Shown here: in pieces, positions 1-12,300 of the stretch
Layout: every line of letters starts with the position of its first letter
How positions within the stretch are numbered: position 1 is the first letter of the stretch
Source of the DNA: Nitzschia sp. DOCU1
Lineage: Eukaryota > Bacillariophyta > Bacillariophyceae > Bacillariales > Bacillariaceae
DNA: 64,000 nucleotides
Reading direction: 5' to 3'
Assembly (NCBI GenBank): GCA_951394045.1
Contig: OX595986.1
Coordinates: forward strand, 1,674,001 to 1,738,000
The notes under the pieces: model-generated
Database searches by the model: none
What the model was told of the DNA's origin: nothing
What the model saw: only the letters and a program-made list of their open reading frames with translations
Position numbers and translations under genes: made by a program

Positions 1-3000
1 TCATCAACCTTTGAACGCAACGCGAGTATCGACAACATTTCGACAAGCTCCATTGCAATGGCCAAATCCGTGCATCTGGTAAGATGTCTCAAAATTGAGT
101 TCATTGTTAGCTTCAAGGAACTTGCGATGGATATTGTGTTTTGCTCATCTGCTACAATTGCGTCCGTAAGTGGTCGTTCGGCCCCCATGATGCATCGGTA
201 TAAGCCAAGGAATTCGACCAAGGAAAGGAGCTTTCCTTCCCCTCCATCCGCGTCAGGTTTCCGGTCGAGGCTCAGTTCCATGGTTAACAGAAGAAGTCGG
301 AAGTATGCAGCTGTCAAGGTCGAAATCTGTTTCCTTCGTTTCGTGTCAAAGCAGGATTCCTCGAGTCTTGTCACTTTGGATGACAAGAATGCGGCAAGAC
401 GAAGGCACTGGGCAAAAAAGGGCTGGATTCTCGCCAATTCACGAACCAATGAATGCGGTAGGTTGGTGGGGGGCACAGTACGACAACGCCCAGAAAAGCG
501 CTGCAGATGTCCATTCAGATGCTCCAAGATGTTCAACCTCAGCTCAATAATGGTGTCGTAGCTCGTATCCACAACGTCTCCTTCTGATTGTTGCGATAGT
601 TTCTCGATGCTGGTGATGAGGTAGGTGTCGTGGGATGGGTCGACAAGACAATGCCAAAGCACTTCCGACTTAACGTATTCATCGGTCGACAAAAAGATCG
701 AATGGATAGTTTTCAATTGTTGCGGAGCAACTTCGATGTCCTCATGAAGCTCCTGCTCGTCCGTGGCCGTAAACGTCAGCGCGAAGTGTTACGCGATTTG
801 CGAATGATGCCCCCCGGAGCGAACTTACCATCTTTTCCAGCAACAACCCCACGCCTTTTACCCCTCTATTCCCCTTTTTCGGACGACCCCTACCCCGTGA
901 ATCACCGCTGGAAATCCGCCTGAAGGCGGTCCCCATGACACGACACTTTGCTACAAGGTCATATATTTTTGCCAGCTGGAACTGCATCAAACGAGTTGCC
1001 TCGACCCTTTCCTGGCGGTTTCCATCTCCAGCCCAATCGTCCAATACATATGCGAAATGGGCGTATGTGTTGCTCAACACTGCAGCCGATATCGCAAGGC
1101 CTAGACAGTATGACATACTGGAGCGAAGCAAACCTTCTACAATTTCTGCCCTCGTAGATCTGCTCTTCACTAGCTTCAAGACCTCCCCAAACTCTTTGTC
1201 ATGTGACCCTTTCGACCACACGGATGATACTGTCGACGTGTCAAAGTCGTTCAGTGCCCATTTCATGAGGTCCACAACTCGCTGTTGCTTGACATTCGTA
1301 GCACGAAGCATCGAAAGATCCTTCAAAGGGAACTCTAAAGCTGCTTCTACCCATGCATGTGGGATCCACTTGCCCTTCGACCTTTGCCGGCCGAGTGACA
1401 AGTAAGAATCGATCAAAAGAAAGAGCCACCTGCTACAGACTTCCCACTGGGATGGGGAGGAGAAATTTGGATCCAGGTGGAAAGCATCAAAGGAAAAGAC
1501 CATCTTGTGATATTTCCGCTTCTTTGATCCTTCGTTCTTGAAACATTGCGGTCGAATAGCGTATGCCAGTCCGGTGGCCTTGTTTCGTGACGCATTGTCA
1601 TTATTGCCCGAATATTGCACTACGCGTGAAGCCATCAATATTGACGTCAAGGTGGGGAAGATCCCAGGGATCAAATTGCTTTCCGCTGTGTTGCCATTAT
1701 TGGCACTCCACGTATGAAAAGAACGGATGGCCCACAGACCTTGAATGGCAACTCTGGGATGTGCCAGGCGACTTGTCGGAGGTAACAGAACCGTTCGGAT
1801 CGTCTGCCACAGCAACGACACCAATTCCGGTTGTTCTTGGCCAATTGAAACCAGTTCCGATGCCAAAAGGAGCCCACGAACGCACTTGTCTACCGCCCTG
1901 TCGTCCTGTTTGTCGCGAGTCGTTTCACCATTGGAAAATAATAGCTCTCGCGTGACAAAGAAAGGATCTTCATCAAATCCATCGTCGACAGCCGTTTGCA
2001 ATAATCCATGCTTGTATATCAAGACCAACACTCGGCACAGACTTTGAACAGTTTCACTGTCGATAGCATCACTATTCGCGCACAGTGACCGTGCAAAAAC
2101 AGCTTTGTGCGGATCGAGAAAATCAGGGTGCCTTTGCGCAACAACGACCAAGATTCGCACCACATTGGAAAGAACCTGTCGGAGTACCATTGTGTCGGAA
2201 CTAGCTTTGCTTGACCCGGATGCGTGCGATGGTTTGCTTCGTGCTTCATTCATCGTGAATAGGCACTCCTCAATTATTTGAATAAGCGATGAAACCAACT
2301 GGTGTCTCTCTTGTGTACCACATGACGTTACAAGCTCGACCCCAAATTCTTTTGCCAACTCTGCCACCTCCAAAGTCGCCATCTTTGGACTACGAGCGGG
2401 ACCGAGGCACAGAAATATCAAGAACCACACCAAGTGACCGTGGACAATTGCAGAGACATCTAGCCCTTCATTGACCCCGATCAGAGATAACAGTTGCTGT
2501 TTCTGTATCGCACCGTGCAAAATCGCGTCATCCAACATGTGCTGTACCAAAGGACCATGATCCGAGTGCTCGCGGTGCATCAAGAGTATCATGATATCCA
2601 GGGGGCCAAGACGGCATTCTTCTCGAGATATCGCGGGAGTGCTGCTGCTGCATTCATCTTCCAAGGTAGCCAGATATTCTTCCAAGAATGACGTGTACTG
2701 TTCTTCCTCGACAAAGCGCAGAAACGTCTGTACCAAGGAACGAAATGGAAGCTTTAAAGTGTCATTGTCCCCTTGCAGCGTTTGCAATTCGTTTCGTATT
2801 GCATCCACTGCCAATGACGACAAGTCTTCGTCGTCACTAGTCGTGGTTTCTTCACTAGTGGGGGTAGTAATGTTCTCAATCAGGCACGTAACGACGGTCC
2901 CGACATTATCCTTTGGAACTTGTGGCATTTGCTCGATTACAAACTCAAACGCGTCTCTTTTAGGAATCCTCCCTGTAGCTGCTAATCGTCGTAGACATTG

Positions 3001-3441
3001 CACAACCAGGGGTAACGAACTAGAGTTTTTCTGCACCAATCGCTTGAAAATGCCCAGTATTTCCAAAGCAATGTCCTTGTCCTTGTCATTTGGAAGAATG
3101 GCGCTGGGCAAGAACTCGAGAATATATTCCAGGCCCGCATCTGGCAAATGAGCAGAACGCCGCAAGATGGAACACCAAGTGGTTCGAAAGAGAGTGTCGC
3201 CGGGTCCCAGTTCTTGGACGACCCTGGAGACGGTTTCCCTGAGGAATAAATGAACCGATTCGTTGGGAAGACACCGCCTTTGCAGATAGTCATTGACGGC
3301 ACCTAGAATGGTCACACAAGCCTCTCGACTTTGTTCATCGGTAACGTCTTTTTGTTCGAGCACTTGGACTTCACGCCGAATACTGTCTTGCCACTTTTGC
3401 AGCCAGGGTGCCTCGGGCGAATCGCGATCTTTGCCACTCAT
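1..3441 (-). CDS. FANCI-like helical-repeat DNA repair protein (C-terminus beyond the window)
   Basis: Two exons are visible: 829-3441 (871 codons from the ATG at 3441) and 752 down to the left edge. They are joined in phase 0 across a 76-bp intron with a GTAAGT donor and CAG acceptor. The frame stays open to base 1, so the C-terminus is missing. The product is an all-helical, leucine-rich protein without signal peptide or membrane segment. Helix blocks near residues 150-200 (FEFVIEQ), 270-320 (LGPLDIMILL) and 770-840 match, in order and in hydrophobic pattern, my recollection of animal FANCI, the FANCD2 partner monoubiquitinated in interstrand-crosslink repair. A basic stretch, RGRGRPKKG, lies just before the intron. 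The assignment rests on low-identity pattern matching; another HEAT-repeat scaffold remains possible. Confidence 0.5.
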
Positions 3442-4110
3442 TGCGACGTTTTACACGGAGCAGAACACATGCTTTGCGCGTTTCAGAAGACTGACTGACT
3501 GACTGATGACTCCTTTCAAATGAAGCCCCCAAAGAATAAACCAAAGAGCTCTGGCGAAAAACCTGCTGGAAATAGATATGAATAGAACTGATGTAATTAC
3601 AGGTAGCTTTTCTGCAACGCGATCCACAACCGAAAATCTTTTGAATGGAAAAAGGGGACAGGAAAAGTTGGATGCCGCAGAGCAGGGGAAAGACCTATGC
3701 CCCCCCCATTTGAGGACGCATGGGTCCGATTTCCTTTAGTCCAAGTAGTCAGATTCGAACTTTGTTCTTCCAAAACAGAATTTCTCATCCGATCGCACCA
3801 CAACCATCCATGACATAAGATTTGCCTCCAACGTCAACATCCTCCGATACATCATCCTCTATCCATCAAAGGAGAACCAGACGATTATTAACGTTTGACT
3901 CGGCCGCCACAGGATATGTATCCACTGCACTCATTATCTTGAGCAAAGCATTGGTGTTGAAAACTGCTCTTCCAGTTTGCCTGAACGACCAAAGAACAAA
4001 CCTTGTTTGTCAAATGATGCATATAGCCACCTTTCAGTTCATACATTGGCGGCAATTTCCATAGATAGATTCCGTTCGTAATGTCATTTTCATTATAGCA
4101 TTGACCTGAC
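3442..4110. other. Intergenic region between divergent genes
   Basis: This 669-bp stretch separates the starts of the FANCI-like gene (minus) and the HAD-like gene (plus), so it should hold both promoters. A GACT microsatellite of about 4.5 units lies at 3489-3508. I see no convincing coding sequence or recognisable core promoter element. Confidence 0.5.
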
Positions 4111-4953
4111 ATGGCCATTCCTGCGTCTACAAGACGACGCCAGCCGGTAGGGAAAAGAACAATGTGGGTGTTCTTGGGCTTTGCGGCATCTCTAGTGGTC
4201 GTGATGAAACGTTTCCAGAGTGTCCCAGCGCCAACAAGCGACCATGCGACTGTACGGCTACAAACCCCACCAAGTTTGACCCACAGCAACAAGATGCAGC
4301 CAGCCGACAATGATGATGCGTATGAGGGTCTTTGCCGCCGAGCGGCACGACGACTACAAGAACGTAAGTGATTTCTCGAGCAGAACGGATTGCTCCATCC
4401 TCATATATCTCACCCATGATTACTATGATTCGTCTCGTGTGTATCATCATTGTTACATACAGTCAGCGTACAAGTGGTAGCTTTGGATTTTGATCTCACC
4501 ATTATTGACCTTCACACCGGGGGGAACTGGGAAGGAGATGCTACCACACTGGTATCTCATGTTCGGCCACAAGTCCAGTGCCTGATGCAACAAGTCAAGA
4601 AGCTTGGATTGCACGTCGCCGTGGCCAGCTTTTCGGCCCAAGAAGAACTCCTACGCGAGACGATCCGTCTTGCCATGAGCGACAGTGATGGTACTTCCAT
4701 GATTGTTGTGGGCGGAAGAAATAGTTCCGAGAAAACGGGTAAACGGCGGCAACTGGAAAAAGTATTGGACGCCATGGCTTCCAAAAATGCCCCCCAAAGT
4801 ACGGATCGTAGTCCGGTAAAAGCCAATACACTTTTGATTGATGATGATCCAGGGAATATCCGCATGGCACGCAAAGATGGGTATTTGTCATTTTGGTTTG
4901 ATCCGGATCATGCGGATTCCTTCTTGTCGTCGATCCTAGAGTGGAGCCCCTGA
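4111..4953 (+). CDS. Membrane-anchored HAD-like phosphatase domain protein
   Basis: Exons 4111-4363 and 4463-4953 join in phase 1 (donor GTAAGTG, acceptor ACAG) to give 247 aa. A short basic N-terminus is followed by one hydrophobic segment at about residues 18-32, a signal anchor or signal peptide. The C-terminal domain has the haloacid dehalogenase signature: DFDLT at residues 93-97, where the first Asp would be the nucleophile and the second the acid/base, and an acidic loop LLIDDDPGN near 207-215 that would bind magnesium. The match is to small HAD phosphatases; the substrate cannot be told. The initiator is the first ATG and the frame is open across the whole fold, so the gene looks intact. 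Confidence 0.75.
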
Positions 4954-6014
4954 TAAGCCAGCAGTGGGACGGGGGATGATTGGTTGTTGGGTATGGACAT
5001 GCGATAATCTTCTTCCGGGATCATAGTATGGAGATTTGATACCTCTCAGTTTGGAGTGAGTGAGCCAATGCCCCAGAAGCTCCTCTCGTGTTGAATTGCA
5101 AAGCGACGGAGACGAAGATTTACACCAATTCTCGTCGGTGGTTCGAGAAAAAGATGACCTGGTCTTGCCTGCTTCCTTTGGATCATCCGCCGTATTGCTT
5201 TTGCTATGACTCGACATTACAGCAGATCGCTGCTCTCCTTGAGGAATTATGGGTTTCTGGAACGACGCAATGATGGTGCTCCCGCAACGCCATTTTCTGT
5301 ACCCTGTTCACTCCGCTGAAACGAACTGCTGAAAATCTACGAGCTCCCTTGCGGGGCAGGGTAGTAGCACTACTCGTGGTCAACTACACAACGCTACTAG
5401 TTGTTGGGGGGTTTCCCTCTCTACAGAGGTAGAGTCAGGCGGTACAGAATGCGAGCTTTCGCTAATTCCTCTACTACCCATACAGACAGAGGAAGAGCGC
5501 AATTTGTCTATTATTATGGCTGAATGGTACTCTAGTTCCGCTATTTCGTTGACACCCATGACAACCTGTGAAGTTGGAGTTCCTCCTCTCCGAGCCAAAG
5601 TGCGTTTTTGCGCACGGGCAACAAGGCACGACTCCGCGAGAAGTGGTCGAATGACCACGATATTTCATTGGTGCAACTTGACTCTCTCCAAGTGGAGGGA
5701 AGGAGAACTGATACGACAATGACTTGAAGCACGCACCTGAACTATCTTCTGTAGTTTGCAATCTCTGGTTCGATAGCAGCTGGGCTTGTTGTTGATGGTC
5801 TACCTAAGGCGACTCTGCAGCTACAGCTAGGTTGGTGAAAAATATGTCCTACTATCAGGTTAAGGACCAAAAAGAGTGCAAAATTGAGCTTCTAGCAGAC
5901 CCAAAATGGAGCGACGACGACGCTTGTGGTTGCAAGAGATCTATCGTCGCAACCTAAAAAGCATAGCGAAAGAAAAAGGACCTCCCTGAATGTGGGAAGA
6001 AAACTTGGCGATGA
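4954..6014. other. Intergenic, no supportable gene
   Basis: About 1.06 kb. Short frames on both strands around 5380-5760 begin at non-ATG codons and show no domain, so I do not call a gene here. Confidence 0.4.
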
Positions 6015-6767
6015 CTATGCCGATTGGACGGCCTTTTGTGCTTGCACATTGACAACTTGAATTCGCTTGGAGAGACTGAACGGCGGAGGTGGAAGTGCAG
6101 AATGCACAACAGACTTGGGGGAAGCGCTTGGAGTGACCTCGGGTGAAAGCTTTTGTTCCCCGCTCTTGACGCTAGCGAGTGCCAAAGCGGCTTCAATGAA
6201 TGCCTCTTGTTCCGAGGTCAGTGCCTCTGTTGGAGACCGGGTCTTCATACGCTTTGCTTGTCGGCTCTCGCTTGGTTCGGACGAGCTCTCTCGCTTTCCC
6301 CCAACGACGCACGAGTTCGAGGACATTTCCTGCTTGGCGTTTGGGGTCGTCAGGAAGGGTATTGATGACATCATCAATCGCGGCGGCTGAGGCATTGGCT
6401 TTCCGGATGGCAGTCTTGGAAGGAAGAGTGCTGGTGTCTTTTGAACAGCAGTGAGAGGAGCATGCATTCGATGGGGCACTTCCTCATCGTTGTAATACAC
6501 CCCACTCCCCATTGCGACAGCACGGCCACCAGGCCTGAAAGCTGGATCGTGCGGTGCTGCCGGCTTCAGATAATGGTTGCGAAGCGCCGCCCGTTCGCGT
6601 AGAAGTCTCAGCGCCTCTTGGTTGATAATGTAAGATGCAATTTCGTACATCGGATCGATGTTGTTAGTAAGGGTATCAAGCTGTTGCTTTGACTTTAGTT
6701 TCAATGAGAAAAGTGTCTGAAGGTGGAAGCGCAAGGAAGACGTCGAGCTGAAAGGGCCGACCAGCAT
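6015..6767 (-). CDS. Uncharacterised low-complexity, probably nuclear protein
   Basis: A single-exon 250-aa frame from an ATG at 6767. I do not recognise a family. Residues about 25-70 look helical and contain IDPMYEIASYI followed by an Arg/Glu-rich helix. The rest is rich in Pro, Ser and Ala, with a basic cluster AKRMKTR near residue 170 that could act as a nuclear localisation signal and an alanine-rich helix after it. No signal peptide or membrane segment is present. Length and an uninterrupted frame favour a real gene, but the disordered composition gives little to judge by. Confidence 0.5.
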   Translation of the reverse strand: MLVGPFSSTSSLRFHLQTLFSLKLKSKQQLDTLTNNIDPMYEIASYIINQEALRLLRERAALRNHYLKPAAPHDPAFRPGGRAVAMGSGVYYNDEEVPHRMHAPLTAVQKTPALFLPRLPSGKPMPQPPRLMMSSIPFLTTPNAKQEMSSNSCVVGGKRESSSEPSESRQAKRMKTRSPTEALTSEQEAFIEAALALASVKSGEQKLSPEVTPSASPKSVVHSALPPPPFSLSKRIQVVNVQAQKAVQSA

Positions 6768-7889
6768 TCACCCCATAGGTCCAAAGTAGGAAATAGGGCG
6801 GCATTTTTACTCTACGCACGCGCTCGCTGATCGCCCCCTATCATATCGGCCAAAGCCGCCTTGCTTTTGCGAAGACACCCGAGTTCGTCTATTCTTCTTC
6901 TTATTCTTACCACCAACAAGCGAGCAAGCCTCTTCCTCTTCCGGGGTAAGGTTAGATTGGAGAACGGCATTAACGTTCTCACTTCTGACATTTCCCTTGG
7001 AAGTTGTGCAGACACCCCGCGGGCAAAAGTACTGAACTGTGCTTCTTCGAGCGACCGTTGGGCTACCAACTCCGTGCGCCCGTTTCTAACTTTCTTGTAG
7101 CCTTCGCCATCGTATCGTCGTGTCGGGGCCAAGGAAGAAACTTGATCTGACGTCAACGCCGGCCTCCCACTTTGCTCTTTGGCTTGTTGTATGCATTCTT
7201 TACCTCAAAGTTTCGTTATGCTACGCTGTATTGCCTCTACCGGTAGCTGTTTTGCGCACAACCGACGAATGTGCTTTGGGGAGAACCCTGCTTTATTCGT
7301 AGGAGGCACTAATCAAACGAGCACAGAAAATATCACTCCGGAGGAAAATTGGAAAAATAGCCCAAGGAAGCCACACATTATGCCCAAGGATTTTTGCTAT
7401 CGTTCTAAGAGTATCGAACTACGAGCCATTGACACACGTCAGTGAGCTTCGCTTCCTTTTCTGACGATTACGCGAGCTTCTTGGGGATTCTTGAAGTTTG
7501 GCAGGTTGTCCGTGAGAGGTTTGGGGACTCTTACATAAACGTGAAACAGCTTGTTGGTTACCGGTCGGAAGTATTCGCACTTCGCATTGTTCTGGTTGGT
7601 GATCGCCAGGTCACTGTCACGCATCTAGTGATTGGAAGTTCCGGAGCCAAATCCTTTGGTGCCTGAACTTGAATGGGAAGTTTGATCTCGCCCCTTCGCG
7701 ATAAATGTATGGTTAGAGACGCTTTCAAGTGGGGCAGTAAAGTAAGCTGGTTCGTGGGATCCACAACTTCAAAATAAGAAGGAAGAAGCGACATCGGTTG
7801 GCAATGGTCAACAGATGCCTGCTTCTCCTTCTCCACCCTTTTCGATCGTTGCTCTCGGAGCCGAAACATCCCACTCCTCAAATCAGTGC
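6768..7889. other. Intergenic, possible decayed coding sequence
   Basis: No complete gene is supported. On the minus strand two short overlapping frames, about 7558-7860 and 7439-7624, read plausibly as one protein broken by a frameshift near 7600-7640. The first frame lacks a good start and neither shows a known domain. Confidence 0.3.
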
Positions 7890-8666
7890 CGTTCCATACG
7901 AGGAGGGAAAAAGAGTCCGCAAGGGGGGGTAGTTAAATACACCGTTAGGGTTTCGGCGGCTCCCTTTCCATACGGGTGTGGCGCGCCGCAGCCCCAAAAG
8001 TCCGCAAGTCAATCTAATCAAAGCCATTCGATGTAATCGAATTCTATTCAAAGTAATCGACTGCATTTCAATTTATTTGGTTCCCTCCACTGGGAATCAA
8101 TTAGATTCAATTGCGTCTCCACAAGCCGTTTGCCTCTAGGAAGGATGATGACGAACACATCACCGGCGATAGTGACTGTAGGCGTGCTGTAGTACCACCA
8201 GCCGCCAACAAGAGGACGGAAAAGCCTTGCAAACGAAGCTGATGAGAGCGGCGGTGCCGATGGTGAAATGAAATAAGAAGAAGGCAAGTTGACTGATTGT
8301 TGGCTGATTCAAACTGGATTGTCCGGCCATGCAAAGCTTTAAATTGTCTCTCAATCAAACTTTGCGATGGTAGTTATCGCTTGGGTTTGAAAATACAGTG
8401 GCAGGTGTGGTTTGGGTTTGAAACGATGAACACGAAATGATGGCCGCCATTTTGACGCGAGTGAAAACAAGCTAGCACAAGGAGTCCATGGATTCATTTC
8501 TAAGAGTCGAGCGGTTCAAACAAAAGTCCGCATGCGGAGTCCGCAATGCACCTTTTGGGGCCATTGCGGACTCCGCACGGCATCCAAAAGTCCGCAAAAT
8601 TCCGCAGTTTTGGGCGGGGGGAAAAAGAACGGCTTGCGGACTCTTTTTCCCTCCTCGTATGGAACG
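7890..8666. mobile_element. 777-bp element with perfect 34-bp terminal inverted repeats
   Basis: Bases 7890-7923 and 8633-8666 are exact reverse complements over 34 bp (inner ends AGTCCGCAAG and CTTGCGGACT). The interior is non-coding. It repeats the word AGTCCGCA several times near both ends (7998, 8525, 8586) and holds a 16-bp perfect hairpin at 8533-8577. This fits a non-autonomous foldback or MITE-like DNA transposon. I could not find a clear target-site duplication in the flanking bases, so the exact outer ends are uncertain. Confidence 0.65.
8533..8577. repeat. 16-bp perfect hairpin inside the inverted-repeat element
   Basis: Arms 8533-8548 and 8562-8577 are perfectly complementary around a 13-nt loop. 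Each arm carries a near-palindromic TGCGGAGTCCGCA-type core, so the arms could also fold on themselves. It lies about 60 bp inside the right terminal repeat. Confidence 0.75.
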
Positions 8667-9367
8667 AACCTCATGCAGCCTGTAGCGCCGGATCAGGACC
8701 AAAACCATACGAACATAGATAGATACAACTAAATGCTATAGCCCTACCTGGTACGTATTTTGAGACCACAGGTCCAGCGCAATTAGTCGAGTGAGTCATT
8801 GCACTAATCCAGATGAATGATGTCTATTAGCTTACCTTTACGGGACAGCAATCTGTGATCCACACGAGAGATGCAGGACAAAATGTCCCGGAAAAGTTTG
8901 TCTGATCAAGTTTCCCCTCTATGTAAAATAGCGCTAATTTGATCATTCGAACGATCATTAGAACTTCACAGGACAATTGTCCTCCATTCGATTTTGGACT
9001 CCAAGGACTAACTTTTTCAATGACCTGCGCGCACCTCCACCGTGATCGGCCAGATTGCATCTTCTCAAAACAAGGATATCCTACCGACATGATCATTTCA
9101 TTTTTGAAATATTCAATTCAATCATAGCTGATCCTGATGCCACCACCACTCCCATCGAACAAGGAAAGGAAGATGATTAAGCTGTGCCGACCAGAAAGAA
9201 AGATTTTGAAGCTGATTTTTCGGGCACAAGGCTCTACAACTGTCTACAACCAACCCGTTGAACCGAATGCGGCGCCAGTTGTACGAAGAACATTTTTACC
9301 AAATGAATACTCGCTACGGGAGAAGTCATTTTTACTTGTTTGTTGAGGATCGGTTAATTTGATGCAT
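8667..9367. other. Intergenic, no gene seen
   Basis: A 701-bp AT-rich stretch between the inverted-repeat element and the 3' end of the giant sulfotransferase gene. I see no coding sequence or repeat worth calling; it probably includes the 3' untranslated region of the giant gene. Confidence 0.4.
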
Positions 9368-12300
9368 TCATCTCGAATAATAGCTATTCATTGATCTGAT
9401 GCATAGAAGGAACAACTCCACAGTCAAAGCGGCAGTGAATATGCTCCAAACTACCTTCGGTAGCAACGATTTCCAGGCAATGGAAGTATATGAATCCATA
9501 TTGTCGATTTGGCAATGGACGAATTCTTCTGGCACAAACAACTGGTAAAAAGTGCAATCGGCATCCCAGGTGCTTTGATTGTATCCCAGCGAAGAAGCAG
9601 CAACTCGCTGTTCTTCCGACATCCCACCCCATGTGGCGGGAAAGTTTACAGAACCATCCATTTCCCACACCTCATCATTGAATCCCAATGCTTCCCATCT
9701 CGCTCGCATGGTACTATTCAAATCTTCCCACGCAAGGTCGTCTCCAAACTGATCGTGTAGGCCATTTTCGACCTTCACGACATATCCATCGGTGACATGC
9801 AAAATGTGGTATTTCCCATTGTCTTCAAACTCGTCGCACTTTGTTCCAAGTTCGGCGCATAGGCCTTGGACAAACGACCAATAGGCAATTAGGACAGGCC
9901 CATCATGCAATGCCTCGAGTGCCATGGCAGCAACCTTGGCGTCACCTTCTGGTGTCCATCTGGGTGAGTGTACAAGAGTCGGCCCGATAGTCAAATTGAT
10001 TCCAAGATGTTTCGCTAGAGGTGTGACGGTATCACGCAGGCGCTGTCCTCGTCTGGTCTTGTCTTCGACCAAGGGTGCAATGATAGTTCTTGGAGCTTCG
10101 TTGACTCCATTGTCAAACTGAGATATCAAACGCCTGGCCCTGGTCTTCCCGCGGGGGCCCAAAGCGTCGGGGTATGTTTTATTTGTGGTTTCGGCGTGGT
10201 AGACCAGGTAGATTTTACCAGATGGTTTCTGTCTGTGACTAGCACTACTTCGAGAGACTTCGAACATGCGTTCGCCACAGACAGCGACGTCGGAGCCATT
10301 GTGGCCTTGACTTTTTGATACGACTGACTCGCAAACTTCATTCAAGATAAACCCTCCATCGAGACTGCCAGATTCGCTCAGGATGACCGTGGGACGCCTC
10401 CTCTGTAGCAGCTTTTCGTATTTGAACAAGCGCGATCCATCATGCTGGTTGAAGCGGACCTCGTTCCCATAGGCAGCTTCGAAATAGCTGTATTTCCACG
10501 GCCCAGCTACAGATGTTCCAAAGGTCTCAGCATAGCCCCCACAAAACTCGTGTCCATCTGTAGACGGAATGCAAGTCGCCTTGACACTTTTCGTACGACG
10601 CTGATGCATCAGAATTCTCCATCGCTTCATCGGCTTATCGTACCATAAAGCGGGCTCCTCCAAATCGCAAGGGCACGAATAGTGCGGATCAGAAGTGTTG
10701 AAGCCGCAGTTCAATGGAGCATCCAAAATGCCTCGTGATCCCACAATATCGAACGCACAGCCCGAACGGGAGCATCCATCCTTTGCTTGAACAATTGTGA
10801 AGTATCGACGGCTCGTCGGATCGATAGCGCAAGTGTCTAGAAGAAGTGTGATTGGTCCCTGCAATGACTCGGCGTACAGAGACTGCCCAGCCAGTAAACC
10901 TGTTCCAGCAATAACTTCAGTCGGTTCCGTCGTCCACCGAATACGACTAGAGTCTCCAATGGAGCTGGCTCGGTTCCTCGTGTGGCATAAGGTAATATTA
11001 TGGTTTGACATGAGATCGAGCAGCGCCGCCTTCATCACGTCCTCGTTCAGTGTCTTGGTCAGGTTTTGATCGCGAGCGTCAATATTGTCAGTGAGATCGG
11101 CCTCTTCAATAGGAGAGAGGGCTTTTGATTCGTTGAATGGAGACAGCTCGAACTTTTTCCCCCCAATGAGAAAGGGGAGCCGCGACGTCTTGTCGGACAG
11201 GTAATCAAGCAACGTCGCCTTGACGTTCGAGAGAGAGCACTTGCCATAAGAATGCAATATTAGAACTAACTTCACTTCCAGTGGATCTTTCTCCACGTTA
11301 TTTGCATTGGATCTGAAAATCAATAAAATCAAGCGGAGAAAGTTTCTGCAATCTTTGTAGCGAGTCATCTCAGACGTAAAGCCTGGAAATCTTTTGTCTT
11401 TGTAGAAGTGATACTCGGGACAGAATTCGCAAGCTCTACCGGGCACGCTGCATTGATCACCTTCGAGGAATCTCAAATGAGTACTATCAAAAATAAATGC
11501 TCTCTGGTCCGACGACGAGGTCATCAGGCCGATGTTCTTAGCATGAATGTCTTGGAAAGAAAGCCCAAGTCGCTCGGCAAAAAGCAATGTGTCCAGGACT
11601 GGAAGCAAAATTTCCGCCATTTGTTTTGCTCCGGCAATACGATGGCTCTTGGAAGGCAAAACTTCACTGCGAGTCGTAAAGACATCCTCGAATGTCTGAA
11701 ACTCCCTAAGTGGCATGACCAGAGTTTTCATCCTAGGCACCTTACCAGCGGTCTGAAAGGGCTCGTCTGTCACGGCGCCCCATATCGGAAGCCATCCTGA
11801 GAGATCAATGCCCGACTTTCTAGCCGCAAAGAATAGAAGAGCGCCGATGTATTCCTGATCGACGATGGAATGCCCGTATCGCACTTTTGCTGCCCCGGAG
11901 TGAAGACAGCTGACAATTCGTCCCTGAAAATGACACATATCTGTCTTTACGGCAACGCTGCAAGCACGCTCTGTTCCAGGCAGAGAGATCACTGCTTTGT
12001 GGACTACTCCCTCACTTCCTAACCCCAGTATCGGAAGACGATCCGAATCAAGAATGTTTTCACTCGGTATATGGACGATCTCTTCCTGGAGACTCCAGCA
12101 GCCACCTGGTTCATGATCATGATTAGTCAAAGATTTATTCACACCGCCAAACGCATCACGAAGCGTGTCGTACGTGCAGGGGCGAGGATTCGTCGACGAA
12201 AGCTCGCTCAATGAGTGCTCTTCTGTGACATCGTCACTTCTCCGGATCAGTAATGATCTCAGGTAAAGGACAACACTTCTCAGGGTGCACTCTCCTTCTC

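Noticed and set aside
5380..5761. Overlapping minus-strand frames of about 90 codons
   Set aside because: The longest starts at GTG right after a stop, the frames compete in different phases, and no domain or splice pattern links them.
5750..5800. tRNA-like GGTTCGA word
   Set aside because: No matching A box, arms or CCA-proximal stem can be folded around it.
6812..7156. Minus-strand 114-codon frame with basic composition
   Set aside because: It begins at a TTG, has no early ATG and shows no recognisable motif; likely chance.
7439..7881. Possible frameshifted retrotransposon-like or host gene fragment
   Set aside because: Two short frames read plausibly across a shift, but the first lacks an ATG near its start and neither resembles gag, pol or any family I know.
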